Shown: positions 8,640-17,660 of the stretch, piece by piece
Layout of the letters: every line of letters starts with the position of its first letter
Numbering within the stretch: the stretch's first letter is position 1
Source: Candidatus Symbiothrix dinenymphae
GTDB lineage: Bacteria; Bacteroidota; Bacteroidia; Bacteroidales; Azobacteroidaceae
Reading direction: 5' to 3'
NCBI GenBank assembly: GCA_001417715.1
Contig: BBRT01000280.1
Location: 1-64,000 of the forward strand
DNA length: 64,000 bases
Program-made: the position numbers and the translations under genes
Notes under the pieces: generated by a model
The model's database searches: none
What the model saw: the letters and a program-made list of their open reading frames with translations, nothing else
Told to the model about the DNA's origin: nothing

Positions 8640-8968
8640 AAAAGTCCAACAAAATCATCGTAGCCGTAAGCCCAGATCGAAGCCAACGCATCGCCATGGT
8701 GCAGCGCATCGCTGTGAATTTAGGCTTTGCCAAAACGCAAGGCGACGCCGGCAAAATCATTCGACAAACGCCGTATGACTTCGACCTAAGCAACTGCTAT
8801 TTTGTGCTGGCAGAAACCTACAACCTGCACGAAAGCCCTATGACCACCCAACGGCTGTACGAACTGGCAGCCATCGGCATCGCCGTAATAATAGGCGCGA
8901 AGCGCATCCCGCCGGAGATGGAGTTCTTTTGCGACGTTTACACCCCGCAAAATTTTCACAAAATATAA
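8636..8968 (+). CDS. Hypothetical phage protein
   Basis: A 110-aa protein starting MKKSNKIIVAVSPD. I prefer the start at 8636, where the ATGA overlap couples it to the preceding stop, over a longer frame from 8606. The alternation of beta strands and helices (IIVAVSP, ELAAIGIAVIIGAKRIP) suggests a small Rossmann-like fold. Last gene of the early operon; function unknown. Confidence 0.65.
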   Translation: MKKSNKIIVAVSPDRSQRIAMVQRIAVNLGFAKTQGDAGKIIRQTPYDFDLSNCYFVLAETYNLHESPMTTQRLYELAAIGIAVIIGAKRIPPEMEFFCDVYTPQNFHKI

Positions 8969-8977
8969 TTGCGAAGC

Positions 8978-9048
8978 CGCTCGCGTAAGCGAGCGTAAAA
9001 ACTCAAAAAATAAGTGGTAAGTAAAAACCGTGCCTTGCACGGTTTTTA
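8978..9048 (+). terminator. Hairpins ending the early operon
   Basis: There are two hairpins. CGCTCGC-gtaa-GCGAGCG spans 8978-8995. A perfect 11-bp stem then spans 9023-9033 and 9037-9047 (AAAAACCGTGC, loop ctt), with its 3' arm ending in T5. The second is a good intrinsic terminator and, with A5 on the other arm, could work in both directions. Confidence 0.75.
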
Positions 9049-9640
9049 TTTGCCGCTTATTTTTTACCGCTTAAAAGCCTCCCTTTTCGCGGGCGCGTTT
9101 TCTCCCCGCACCCCTCAATTTGTTAATATAATAAAATTTTGGAACAGTTGTACCAAAATCGAAAAAAAATCAAAAAGGAAGCGCAGCGGCAAAGGTACCT
9201 GTAAAAATCGAACGGTTGCCGTGATAAAATGTAAAAAGTAAATTCGTTATCCGGGGGGAAAAACTTTCAAAATGACAGGCATATATAATATTTCTTTTTA
9301 TATATTTTTAACTTTTTGAAAAATGACTACTATAAAAATAGTAAAAAAAAGTGTGCAACTGAACAGATGCCTTTTTTTCTTCGCTTATTTTGCTGATTAT
9401 CAAATAATAATGTTCCGTACTATTTTCGTACTTTTATGCACTTTTCGCACTTTTAGGGGTATGCACTGTTTTTTGTGCCGGTTTTAAAAATAGTACGGCA
9501 GTTTGAACAAAAAAGTACGGTATTTAATATATTGATAATCAATAATATAGAAACTCCAAATTTACCAAAAGTTCACGCGCACACTTTATTTGGTACCAAA
9601 TAGCAAGGGGGTATGTTTACGCCATATCGAATAAAATCAC
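9049..9640. other. AT-rich intergenic region with repeated GTAC/GCAC-TTTT motifs, candidate phage origin
   Basis: No convincing gene. A 12-bp perfect inverted repeat, CCGTACTATTTT at 9415-9426 and its complement at 9487-9498, encloses several near copies of (C)GTACTTTT and GCACTTTT, and another AAAAGTACGG lies at 9511-9520. A 14-bp palindrome, ATTTGGTACCAAAT, is at 9588-9601. Dense short repeats in very AT-rich DNA between the replication and structural modules suit an origin or a regulator-binding array. Confidence 0.45.
9588..9601. promoter_or_regulatory. Palindrome ATTTGGTACCAAAT, candidate operator
   Basis: A perfect 14-bp palindrome 40 bases upstream of the -7 box at 9641. Its half-site ATTTGGTA is the same as that of the inverted repeat at 20785-20803, so one regulator may act at both. 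Confidence 0.45.
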
Positions 9641-9648
9641 TACCTTTG
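9641..9648 (+). promoter_or_regulatory. TACCTTTG promoter element
   Basis: A consensus -7 box 22 bases before the ATG at 9670. It shows that the earlier in-frame start at 9613 would lie upstream of transcription. Confidence 0.65.
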
Positions 9649-9669
9649 CTACTCAAATCAATCACAGCT

Positions 9670-10128
9670 ATGCAATACTACATCTATCTCAAAACTCAAC
9701 CCTATTTGGCAGAGTTCGTCAAGCACTCGTTTGGCAATCCCGTCCAATTAGACCGCGACAGCCCCGAATCGCGCATCATTCGCGAATACATCACCAAACT
9801 GCCAGCCAACAATCAGCCGGACATGGGCGAAGATGCCAACCTCGCCGTTCAACTCCCATTTTTCAAAGAAGCCGACCCGCGCGTGTATAACCATTTGGGA
9901 GTAGCCGCCAAATCCGCCCTCGTTGAGAGTTTCAACCAACTTTTTGAAAAGTGCATGCTCAAGGAAATAGGCAGCATCGAAAACGTGCACCGCGGAAAAA
10001 TTTCAGACCTCATTTATGCTTGGATGGAAAAACACGGAATTCCGGACAACGACGTGAACTGGGAAACCATCCGGCAAAAATATTATCGCCTCCGGAAGAA
10101 GTATCGGAAAAATAATGTAAATTTGTAA
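9670..10128 (+). CDS. Hypothetical phage protein before the head module
   Basis: A 152-aa protein, MQYYIYLKTQPYLAEFVKHS... The N-terminal third looks beta-rich. The C-terminal part is basic (IRQKYYRLRKKYRKNN), suggesting nucleic-acid contact. The start was chosen downstream of the -7 box at 9641. It may be a transcriptional or packaging accessory factor; I do not recognise the family. Confidence 0.75.
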   Translation: MQYYIYLKTQPYLAEFVKHSFGNPVQLDRDSPESRIIREYITKLPANNQPDMGEDANLAVQLPFFKEADPRVYNHLGVAAKSALVESFNQLFEKCMLKEIGSIENVHRGKISDLIYAWMEKHGIPDNDVNWETIRQKYYRLRKKYRKNNVNL

Positions 10129-10192
10129 AAAATCTTTCGACTTTCACCCCCGAAAAAAAACAGAGTGTAACAACGCAAACAAACGCAAACAG

Positions 10193-10639
10193 ATGACACA
10201 AAAAACATTACCCGGATTCAAAAGCATTGGATGGGCTGACGTTCAAAAAATGCAAGCGGTCGCCACCGAACTCATCCACGAAGGTGTAGAAGTGGAAGCC
10301 TTCGGTGACTTTCAAAACATCCCAATCGTAGGAATAGCAGGCGCAACCGTCAAATCGGAGCGCGTAAACGGTGAATTGGTTTACACCACAGTCGTGCAGT
10401 TGCTCGTGAAAGATTGCGGAACCGCCACTCGCCAATTGCTGCATACCCTCACCACTACGAACTGTGCCTTCCGGCTGACCGACGTAACCGGACAAAAATA
10501 CCTGCTAGGCACAGACTCCAAACCGCATCCCACCGTAACCACATCCTTTGAATCGGCAAACAAGCCTAACGGCACACGCGCCTTTGCCGCTGAAATTCAA
10601 TACATAAACACGCATTCGCTACTAATCATCTCAAATTAA
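10193..10639 (+). CDS. Hypothetical phage protein, probably head-associated
   Basis: A 148-aa mainly beta protein (MTQKTLPGFKSIGWADVQ...) with many Thr, Val and Asn residues and no membrane segment. It lies directly before the head protease gene, separated by a late-type promoter. Its composition suits a structural or decoration protein, but this is inference from position. Confidence 0.65.
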   Translation: MTQKTLPGFKSIGWADVQKMQAVATELIHEGVEVEAFGDFQNIPIVGIAGATVKSERVNGELVYTTVVQLLVKDCGTATRQLLHTLTTTNCAFRLTDVTGQKYLLGTDSKPHPTVTTSFESANKPNGTRAFAAEIQYINTHSLLIISN

Positions 10640-10641
10640 AG

Positions 10642-10679
10642 GTCTTTTTGCACGCTATATAATAGGTATAAATTTGCAC
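10642..10679 (+). promoter_or_regulatory. Candidate late promoter, copy 1
   Basis: A 38-base element starting GTCTTTTT, with a central TATATAATAG, then three bases and a TAAATTTG -7 box at 10669-10676. The same arrangement with identical spacing recurs at 32797-32834 before the fibre gene. It lies just upstream of the protease/scaffold gene. Confidence 0.6.
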
Positions 10680-10702
10680 CATAATAAAAGTGCACCTGTT
10701 TT

Positions 10703-11785
10703 ATGGCAACTAAAAAATACGACATTGAGATTGACGGCTACATTGGCGACTGGTACAACAGCAAGCGCCACGTCAAAAATCATATACAAGGCAAAGATAA
10801 AGTCATTGTCCGCGTTAATTCCCTTGGTGGAAACGTGGATGATGCCATTGACATTGCCGCACAGTTTGAAGCTCACGGAAATGTCACCTGCGAACTGTTT
10901 GCGTTCAACGCATCGGCAGCAACGGTTCTGACATTGGGCGCAAAAAACATTCGTATGCACGCCAACTCCATGTATTTCATTCACAAGGCACTCTCTTGGG
11001 TAGATACTTGGGGCTATATGAATGAGGATGAGATAGAAGCGGCAATCGCCGAGCTTCAAAAAACGAAAAACAACAGCGCGACCATCACGCTGACGTTAGC
11101 AAAAATGTTTACCAAAAAATCGGGCAAACCGGTAGCCGACATTCTCAATCTGATGAAAGAAGGAAAGTGGTTGACGGCAGAGCAGGCAAAGGAATGGGGA
11201 TTTGTGGACGAAATTTTTGAGGACGCAACCATTCAGCCTGCCAATGCCGCAAACCCCGAAGTTATAAATCTGCTAAATGTAGCAGGACTGCCGGTACCAA
11301 CGTTTCCAACAAACACCGGCGCGCCATCGCTACCGACCACGAACGACAAAGGAATAATCGCCGGCGTTTTAGCCGGCATGAAAGACTTTTTTAATTCACA
11401 AAATAAAACAACATCCGAAATGAACAAAACGTATGTATCCATCAACGCCTTACTCAATGTAGAGGGTATTGAAGTAAAAAACGACAAAGTCGAACTGACC
11501 GAGGCACAGGTTAAAATCCTGAACGATGCCATCGACAAAGCCAACGCCGACAAAAAAACGGCGGAAGACGCTCTCACGGCTGCGAACATCGCAGAGAAGG
11601 ACAAAAAAATTACAGACAAGGACAAGCAAATTGCAGACCTGACAGCCGAAGTTGCCAAACTGAACAAAAAGCCGGGCGACGAAACCCAGCCTGTTGCCAA
11701 GCCCGCTGATACCCCGCCTGCCGAACCAACGGACAAAGTGGACGTGGAAGCCGTGCGCAATTTGTACAACCAAATTCCTGATTAA
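10703..11785 (+). CDS. Head maturation protease (ClpP-like) fused to a scaffold-like tail
   Basis: A 360-aa protein with two parts. Residues 1-180 are a ClpP/SppA-type serine protease: RVNSLGGNVDDAIDIA forms the oxyanion-side loop, FNASAATVL holds the candidate nucleophile Ser71, and MYFIHKA the candidate His94. Residues about 250-345 are a charged Lys/Glu/Asp-rich coiled coil of the kind that forms an internal scaffold and is removed during capsid maturation. The next gene encodes the likely capsid protein, the normal order for this arrangement. Confidence 0.88.
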   Translation: MATKKYDIEIDGYIGDWYNSKRHVKNHIQGKDKVIVRVNSLGGNVDDAIDIAAQFEAHGNVTCELFAFNASAATVLTLGAKNIRMHANSMYFIHKALSWVDTWGYMNEDEIEAAIAELQKTKNNSATITLTLAKMFTKKSGKPVADILNLMKEGKWLTAEQAKEWGFVDEIFEDATIQPANAANPEVINLLNVAGLPVPTFPTNTGAPSLPTTNDKGIIAGVLAGMKDFFNSQNKTTSEMNKTYVSINALLNVEGIEVKNDKVELTEAQVKILNDAIDKANADKKTAEDALTAANIAEKDKKITDKDKQIADLTAEVAKLNKKPGDETQPVAKPADTPPAEPTDKVDVEAVRNLYNQIPD

Positions 11786-11817
11786 CTCAAAACGAACAAT
11801 TAAAAAATTATAACACA

Positions 11818-12780
11818 ATGGGAAAAGTAATCATCACCCCCGACGAACTTGCAAAATCGGCACAGAAATTCCGTAAGGAATTGCTGGTAATGGCAATTAT
11901 TGGATTGGACACTTCGCTTCAGCACATGCGCCTTCGCTCCGGTGTGCGCTACAAAGAAACGGTAGGGCAACTTACCGGCGGCATCGAAATTGGTCCGTAC
12001 AGCGAAACGCGCATCGACGACAGCGACTTGCAACTCGTTGGTCGCACGCTCGAAACCTTTTTTGGTTCCGTGGTCAAAAAGTTTTCGCCCAATGCAGTCT
12101 ATCAAAGTCTGTATGGCGACTCCATCATCAAAGGCGACGGACTGAAAAACGTGCCAATCACCCAAGCCGTGGTCGCCTATCTGATGAAGCAACTGTCTAA
12201 ATCGTTGAACGCCAATCTGTGGAGCGCCGTTCGCAATAACGCCGGCACAACCACCGCAGAGTTGTTTAATGGCTTCGACACCATCGCCGCCACTGAAATC
12301 ACAGCCAACAAAATTTCGGCTGCCAACAAAAATCTCTATCAATTTAGTGCCGCCATCACGTCCGCCAATGCCGTAGATGTTTTGAAGGCATTTTATCGCG
12401 CCGCAAGCGATGAATTGCAGAACGAACAGGTGAAACTGTTTTGCTCCAAAGGCATCTACAACGCTTATGTAGATGACTATCAAGCCACTGTTGGAAGCGT
12501 GCCTTACAACCGCGAGTTCAAAAAAACCTTCCTTGAGGGGTCAAGTGATATGTGCGAATTTGTGGCATTGCCCAACAAAAAAGGTTCGCCATTCATGCAG
12601 CTTACTACCAAACAAAACATGTTGGTAGGCACTGATTTGGAAAGCGACTTGGAACAAATCACGATTGAAAAACACGAAGCGTTCGTGCTTCAATTCATCT
12701 GTGCCATGTTCTTTGGTTGCCAGTATGAGACCATTGACCCCACAAAGCTTTTGGTTGGAAAATTATATGTTGCACCATAA
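11818..12780 (+). CDS. Probable major capsid protein
   Basis: A 320-aa protein directly downstream of the protease/scaffold gene. Its length, its position and its mix of long helix (residues about 5-45) and beta segments fit an HK97-fold capsid protein. I see no diagnostic motif. A less likely alternative is another abundant head protein. Confidence 0.7.
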   Translation: MGKVIITPDELAKSAQKFRKELLVMAIIGLDTSLQHMRLRSGVRYKETVGQLTGGIEIGPYSETRIDDSDLQLVGRTLETFFGSVVKKFSPNAVYQSLYGDSIIKGDGLKNVPITQAVVAYLMKQLSKSLNANLWSAVRNNAGTTTAELFNGFDTIAATEITANKISAANKNLYQFSAAITSANAVDVLKAFYRAASDELQNEQVKLFCSKGIYNAYVDDYQATVGSVPYNREFKKTFLEGSSDMCEFVALPNKKGSPFMQLTTKQNMLVGTDLESDLEQITIEKHEAFVLQFICAMFFGCQYETIDPTKLLVGKLYVAP

Positions 12781-12800
12781 AAAATTAGGAGGACAAAAAA

Positions 12801-13379
12801 ATGGCAATAGTATGTACAGGGCTTAGTCCCACGAGTTTGGAATGGTGCTTCGGAAAGAGAAATCTTCCCGGAGTGCGCGACCGTATTTATTTCATCCCGA
12901 AGCGCGACATCGTGGCTTGGCCCACTTTGCCGGACACGTTTGTGGATAACATGGGAGAGTTGGCAACTTACGTTGGCGATTTTGAATTGGCAGACGGCAA
13001 AAAGTGGCACCCGATGGATATTCTCGTTGAAAAATCGCCCGTAACGAGCGAAAGTCAAGGCGCGAAGCCGTCCAAATCATCGCTCAACAAAGCGACTTTC
13101 ATTCATCCGGGAACAGAAGAAGAGGCAACCGGCTTTTGCAGTTTGGCAAACAACGATGACTATGTGTATATCGTTCAAACCAAGCCCGGCAAATACCGCG
13201 TGATTGGCAACGAGATGTATCAGACGGAAACCAACCCAAGCCAAAACTTGGGCAGTTCGGCAACGGACGAAATGGGCACCACGCTCGAAGTGTCCGTAAC
13301 CGACTTCACCCCGGCACCGTTCTATAACGGCATCATCGAAACCGACGACGGCGACATCAACGCACCGATAATTCCTTAA
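12801..13379 (+). CDS. Probable phage structural protein
   Basis: A 192-aa beta-rich protein, MAIVCTGLSPTSLEWCFG... A strong Shine-Dalgarno, TTAGGAGG, precedes it, suggesting abundant synthesis. It follows the capsid gene by 20 bases. Composition and position suit a tail-tube or head-decoration protein; I cannot choose between them. Confidence 0.65.
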   Translation: MAIVCTGLSPTSLEWCFGKRNLPGVRDRIYFIPKRDIVAWPTLPDTFVDNMGELATYVGDFELADGKKWHPMDILVEKSPVTSESQGAKPSKSSLNKATFIHPGTEEEATGFCSLANNDDYVYIVQTKPGKYRVIGNEMYQTETNPSQNLGSSATDEMGTTLEVSVTDFTPAPFYNGIIETDDGDINAPIIP

Positions 13380-13390
13380 AACGAAAAAAA

Positions 13391-14179
13391 ATGGACACAA
13401 ACGCAAACAAAATCACGCCGGAAGAAATCAAAATCATTCTGGACACCCCGGACGAGCAAATCGACATTGATGCCGCCGCATTGCTTTTGCTGAAAATCAA
13501 TCGCAACCGCATCCTGCATCAAAACATCGTGCGCCGCCGGGACATTGCCAAACTCAAGTATGAGTTGCAGAAGCATTACAATTTTCGTTCGGCAGAACAG
13601 GCGGCAGCTGAACACGCCGCGTTGGAACAAAAAGCAGCCGTAATCCTGAAGACTACGCTGCCAAAAATCGAAAAGATAGAAAAATCCGCATCGGCAGGCA
13701 AACGCGCCGACCACGACGAACTGCCCGACGAAATCAAAGCCAAACTGCTCGAAAATCAAAACATCTACCCTATGATGCGTAAACTCCACGAGCAATTGAA
13801 GTTGCTGAAGATGCCCTGCGACCGCTATGGATTTCTGAAGGAACTAACGAAGTTGGACGAAACGGTGCGCAAAAATTGGGACGAATACGATGCCTTTGTG
13901 CCCGGTCTGCAGCCCGATGCGCCGGCAGTTCCCGCGCCATCGGATGCGCCGACTCCGGCATCGGCAAAAGAAATTTCAGCGGCGCGCAAATATCTGAGCG
14001 ACAACAAAAAGAAACTCCAAGGCATGACCGTAGGCGAAGAAGACGAGGAAAGCAAGCAGCAATACGCCGCTTTACTCGCCGATATGCAAACGCGCCTTGA
14101 CTTGCTCATTGGCTCCAATGCGGGTATTTCAGACAGGCAGCTGGCAGAACTCAAAGCACTGGGACTGGATGCACAGTGA
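13391..14179 (+). CDS. Hypothetical helical phage protein
   Basis: A 262-aa protein, mostly helical, with a Pro/Ala-rich linker (PDAPAVPAPSDAPTPAS) at about residues 176-192 between two helical regions. It lies between the structural and terminase genes. No family recognised; a head-assembly or completion role is possible. Confidence 0.7.
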   Translation: MDTNANKITPEEIKIILDTPDEQIDIDAAALLLLKINRNRILHQNIVRRRDIAKLKYELQKHYNFRSAEQAAAEHAALEQKAAVILKTTLPKIEKIEKSASAGKRADHDELPDEIKAKLLENQNIYPMMRKLHEQLKLLKMPCDRYGFLKELTKLDETVRKNWDEYDAFVPGLQPDAPAVPAPSDAPTPASAKEISAARKYLSDNKKKLQGMTVGEEDEESKQQYAALLADMQTRLDLLIGSNAGISDRQLAELKALGLDAQ

Positions 14180-14651
14180 AGCCGTACATCGGATAAAGCC
14201 TGTGCGGGAAAATCCCACACAGGCTTTTTACACGGATAAATTTCAGTTATTCGACACCATCGAAGTGCTGCTTAATCAATTATCCGGGAAATGTGATGCG
14301 CTCTACATGACCTCATTCAGCATATCTGAAGAATTTATCCGGAAGATATTCAAATTCAAAAAGGAAATGCAAATCGGGCGCATCATCCTGATTTTAGACA
14401 CCAAAGCCGCCATCGGAGTGACAAAAATATTGCCGTTTGCAAAAAACGTATTCGACGAGGTCTATTTGACAAACAACCACGGCAAAGTCATTCTATTTGA
14501 AACCGAAGAACTCAATATCTCAATAGGCACGAGCCAAAATCAAACTCGTGGAAATCGTCGGGAAGCAACGCTCATAACAACAGACCCTGATTGCTTCAAT
14601 TCTTTCCGGTCAGAGGTCGCGATTATGATGAAAAACGGCGTGAAACTATGA
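14169..14651 (+). CDS. Phospholipase D-like domain protein
   Basis: A 160-aa protein from the ATG at 14169, overlapping the previous stop. It has one PLD-like half site: NNHGKVILF gives the HxK motif and ISIGTSQNQTRGNRRE supplies the following Gly, Ser and Asn. PLD-fold enzymes need two half sites, so a dimer is expected. It may be a nuclease linked to packaging, since the terminase genes follow with ATGA overlaps. A terminator-like hairpin at 14195-14227 lies within its first codons, so the true start may be further downstream. Confidence 0.65.
   Translation: MHSEAVHRIKPVRENPTQAFYTDKFQLFDTIEVLLNQLSGKCDALYMTSFSISEEFIRKIFKFKKEMQIGRIILILDTKAAIGVTKILPFAKNVFDEVYLTNNHGKVILFETEELNISIGTSQNQTRGNRREATLITTDPDCFNSFRSEVAIMMKNGVKL
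14195..14229 (+). terminator. Terminator-like hairpin inside the start of the PLD-like gene
   Basis: The arms AAAGCCTGTGCGGG (14195-14208) and its complement (14214-14227) form a 14-bp stem with one C.A mismatch, loop AAAAT, ending in T5. It would end the capsid transcript just after the 13391-14179 gene and limit read-through into the terminase genes. Confidence 0.7.
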
Positions 14652-14911
14652 CAGCACAAATCAAAGAATATGCCGCGCTACTCATGACAATTTCCGACAT
14701 CGCCGTGCTCATCGGCGCGGATGAAGACGACCTCAAAGAAAAAATCGCTGACAAAACCACTCAGGAGTCCAAAGCCTACCACCTTGGACGAGCCGAAACA
14801 ACCCTTGAAATTCACCGGCAGGAAATAGACTTGGCAAAAGCCGGTTCACCCATGGCAGTAGAATTAGTGCAAGAATATCTAACCGACCAATTACTCAACG
14901 AAAATGCCTAA
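14648..14911 (+). CDS. Small helical phage protein, possible terminase-associated
   Basis: An 87-aa protein with the start at 14648, in the ATGA overlap with the preceding gene. SDIAVLIGADEDDLKEKI resembles a helix-turn-helix of the sort found in small terminase and packaging regulators. The next gene is a second candidate for the small terminase subunit. Confidence 0.6.
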   Translation: MTAQIKEYAALLMTISDIAVLIGADEDDLKEKIADKTTQESKAYHLGRAETTLEIHRQEIDLAKAGSPMAVELVQEYLTDQLLNENA

Positions 14912-15518
14912 GCCAAACACATTAGAGATATGCCGCCTACACCTCTTTGACGACAAAGACAAACTGACGACCACCGGCATCCCGCAGATGCTAATAGACC
15001 GCATCGTGCGCATCAGGGCGGCTTACACCCTTTGGCTGGAGCACCCCCGCAAAAAAGATGCCGAAATTCGCGACCACCTCGTAACTTTCGGCATAAACAA
15101 AAGCCAAGCCTACGAAGACATCCAAATAATCAAACAACTGCTGGGCGACCTCACCGAAACTTCCAAAGCCTTCCACCGGTGGAAGTTCAACGCGATGATA
15201 CAGGCAACCGCCGAACTCGCAGAAAAGAAAAAAGATTACAAAACCATGGGCGCGGCATGGGCTGCTTATGCCAAATACAACCAACTCGACAAAGAAGATG
15301 CCCTCAAAATCCCGTGGGACGAAATCATACCCCAAATATTTGAGCCATCCAGCGACCCCACAATAATAGGCATCAAGCCCATCGCCAACATCAAAGAACG
15401 CATCGCCGCGCTCAAAGACAAATACGGCAAAGACATAGCCGAAGACATCGACTACGAAGTGGTAGATTACAACGAAGACGAACTGTTTAATGCGCCAATG
15501 GCAATTGACAACGCATGA
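14904..15518 (+). CDS. Probable terminase small subunit
   Basis: A 204-aa helical protein. The segment EIRDHLVTFGINKSQAYEDI near residues 52-71 fits an HTH DNA-binding region. It overlaps both the upstream gene and, by four bases, the large terminase gene. This coupling to the motor gene is the main argument; the sequence is too diverged for a firm family call. Confidence 0.7.
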   Translation: MPKPNTLEICRLHLFDDKDKLTTTGIPQMLIDRIVRIRAAYTLWLEHPRKKDAEIRDHLVTFGINKSQAYEDIQIIKQLLGDLTETSKAFHRWKFNAMIQATAELAEKKKDYKTMGAAWAAYAKYNQLDKEDALKIPWDEIIPQIFEPSSDPTIIGIKPIANIKERIAALKDKYGKDIAEDIDYEVVDYNEDELFNAPMAIDNA

Positions 15519-17155
15519 AAGAAACAAAGCCCATATATTTCAACGCCCCGCAGCAAGAAGTGATGTTCACGGCAGCGCACACCACCGTGTTTGTTGGCGG
15601 TCGTCGATTAGGCAAAACACACGGCATTGCCGCGCCGTTTTTCCTGCGCAATGTGCAGCGCATGCCCCGCAGTTCCGGCGCGTTCGTGGTCAGCACCTAC
15701 AAGCGCGGCTTGACCAACACACTGCCCGGCACACTGGCGGCATTGGATTCATTCGGCTACAAGCGCGACCTGCATTATTACATCGGCAAAAAGCCACCAA
15801 AGTCCGCCGGCTTCGCAAAACCATTCATCGAACCTGCCGAATACGAACACGTCATCTCATTCTACAACGGCTCCATCGCCTACATCATCTCCCAAGACCG
15901 CCCGGGCACATCCAACTCCCTGACGCTCGACTACATAATCGGCGACGAAGCCAAGTTCCTTGACTTCGAGAAACTCAAAGACGAAACCTTTCCGGCAAAC
16001 GGCGGCTTCAAAGGACACTTCGGCAATCGCTCATACCACCACAGTATGCTCTTTATCAGCGACATGCCCACCACCAAAAAAGGCAGTTGGTTTCTGAAAT
16101 ACGAAAAAGAGTGCGACCCCGAACTAATCGCCACCATCCAAGGCATAATCTTTGAAATCTGGCGCATCAAGGACCGGATAAAGAACGACATAGCCGCCGC
16201 CAAAACCCCACCGGCATACCTGCGAAACACACTCAAAAAGTTGTACAAAGACCTCGCAGAACTGCGCTCAATAGCCGTCTATTACAAGGAATTTTCCAGC
16301 ATCGACAACCTGCTCGTTCTGGGCGAAAACTACATCAAACAGATGAAGCGCGACCTGCCCCCAATGGTATTCCAAACGTCAATCCTGTGCAAAAAGGTAG
16401 GCGTACTCAAAGACGGCTTCTACAACAACATGCGCGAATCCATCCACTACTACACAATGAACGACAACAGTTATCTCGACAGCCTCGAATACCACTTCGA
16501 CAAACTGAAAGAAGAAAGCTGCTTAGGCGATGCCGACCTTGACCGCGACCAACCCATCTGCATAGCAATGGACTACAACAGCAACATCAACTGGATAGTA
16601 GCCGGACAGCAGCAAGGTCGCACCATGCGCGTACTCAAATCATTCTACGTCAAATACGAGCGCAAACTGCGCGAATGTATCCAATACTTCTGCAAATACT
16701 ACCGGCACCAACGCATCAAAACGGTAGTCTATTACTACGACACCACCGCCCTCAATGGCAACTACGCAGTGAACGACCAAGACTTCAAGACAGTAGCAAT
16801 CCAAGAGTTTGAAGCTCACGGCTGGTCAGTAGTGGACGTATATATAGGACAGCCAATGCACCACATCGAAAAGCACATGTTAATCAACCAAGGCTTCAGA
16901 GGACAATCCGGCTTAATGCCAATGCTAAACAGCAGCAACAACGAAGAACTGCTATTGGCAATGGAGCAAACAGGCACCCGCAACACCACCGAAGGTTTTA
17001 AGAAAGACAAGTCAGGCGAGAAGCTCGCAGAAACGGAAGAAGACAAACTCGAATACCGCACAGACGGCACGGATGCGTTTGATACACTCTACATTGGTAT
17101 GAATCACTTCCAGCGGTTGGCATCCGTAGGTTTCGTTACGTCTGCATTCGTATAA
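15515..17155 (+). CDS. terL: Terminase large subunit
   Basis: A 546-aa DNA-packaging motor. The N-terminal ATPase has a Walker A-like GGRRLGKTH near residues 28-36 and a Walker B plus catalytic Glu in YIIGDEAKF near 144-152. The C-terminal RNase H-like nuclease begins with IAMDYNSN near 350. It would cut and pump the genome into proheads through the portal. The portal gene is unusually far away, about 11.8 kb downstream and beyond the accessory island, whereas most tailed phages place the two side by side. Confidence 0.9.
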   Translation: MKETKPIYFNAPQQEVMFTAAHTTVFVGGRRLGKTHGIAAPFFLRNVQRMPRSSGAFVVSTYKRGLTNTLPGTLAALDSFGYKRDLHYYIGKKPPKSAGFAKPFIEPAEYEHVISFYNGSIAYIISQDRPGTSNSLTLDYIIGDEAKFLDFEKLKDETFPANGGFKGHFGNRSYHHSMLFISDMPTTKKGSWFLKYEKECDPELIATIQGIIFEIWRIKDRIKNDIAAAKTPPAYLRNTLKKLYKDLAELRSIAVYYKEFSSIDNLLVLGENYIKQMKRDLPPMVFQTSILCKKVGVLKDGFYNNMRESIHYYTMNDNSYLDSLEYHFDKLKEESCLGDADLDRDQPICIAMDYNSNINWIVAGQQQGRTMRVLKSFYVKYERKLRECIQYFCKYYRHQRIKTVVYYYDTTALNGNYAVNDQDFKTVAIQEFEAHGWSVVDVYIGQPMHHIEKHMLINQGFRGQSGLMPMLNSSNNEELLLAMEQTGTRNTTEGFKKDKSGEKLAETEEDKLEYRTDGTDAFDTLYIGMNHFQRLASVGFVTSAFV

Positions 17156-17594
17156 AATTCACACAATTACTTTTTAAATATGGTATTCTGCATGTTTACC
17201 GCGCACTTTTTATTTCAAAATTGCGCTATCATATAACGCTATTTTGAAAGGCGGTAATTACAAAAAGCGGAGAGGGCGTGGCGGGGTCTTTATCAAGACA
17301 ACCGGAAATTTTGCCGTTTGGGGACTGGCTAAATTTCCGATTTTCAGCGTTTTAGTTTTTTGAAAGCCGGAAAAGTTTATGAAAGTTTAACTTTTCTTAG
17401 CGTTTTTATACGGTAATGGATTGAATAACAGCGTTTTAAGCGCATTACTTGCAAATTTGGCTTTGCAAGTTAAAAAAGTTTTTTAATGGCAGTGGAAAAG
17501 CCGTTTAAATGTGAGGATGCCGTTACATTTTTGGGGTGCATATTTAGCACTGTTTTTGTCGTAATTGCCTATTGCACAGTTAAATAAATAGTTG
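17156..17594. other. Noncoding junction between the terminase gene and the accessory island
   Basis: About 440 bases without a plausible gene. It ends in a hairpin of nine pairs (ACTTGCAAA at 17447-17455, TTTGCAAGT at 17462-17470) followed by an A/T-rich run, which would isolate the late operon from the island. A GC-richer patch at about 17265-17300 (gagagggcgtggcggggtct) stands out but matches nothing I know. Confidence 0.5.
17447..17483 (+). terminator. Terminator after the terminase operon
   Basis: A 9-bp perfect stem with a six-base loop, followed by taaaaaagttttttaa, which could extend the structure and provides a T run. It lies upstream of the first island promoter. Confidence 0.6.
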
Positions 17595-17602
17595 TATCTT
17601 TG
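17595..17602 (+). promoter_or_regulatory. TATCTTTG promoter of the first island gene
   Basis: A consensus -7 box 58 bases before the ATG at 17661. The transcript would carry a small GGGG-ctgcaa-CCCC hairpin (17619-17632) in its leader. Confidence 0.6.
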
Positions 17603-17660
17603 TGGTGTGATAGAACAAGGGGCTGCAACCCCGAACATTAACAATTTAATTTTTAGACTT

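Noticed and set aside
9014-9241. 75-codon open frame after the early operon
   Set aside because: It runs through the terminator hairpin at 9023-9047 and has no sensible composition.
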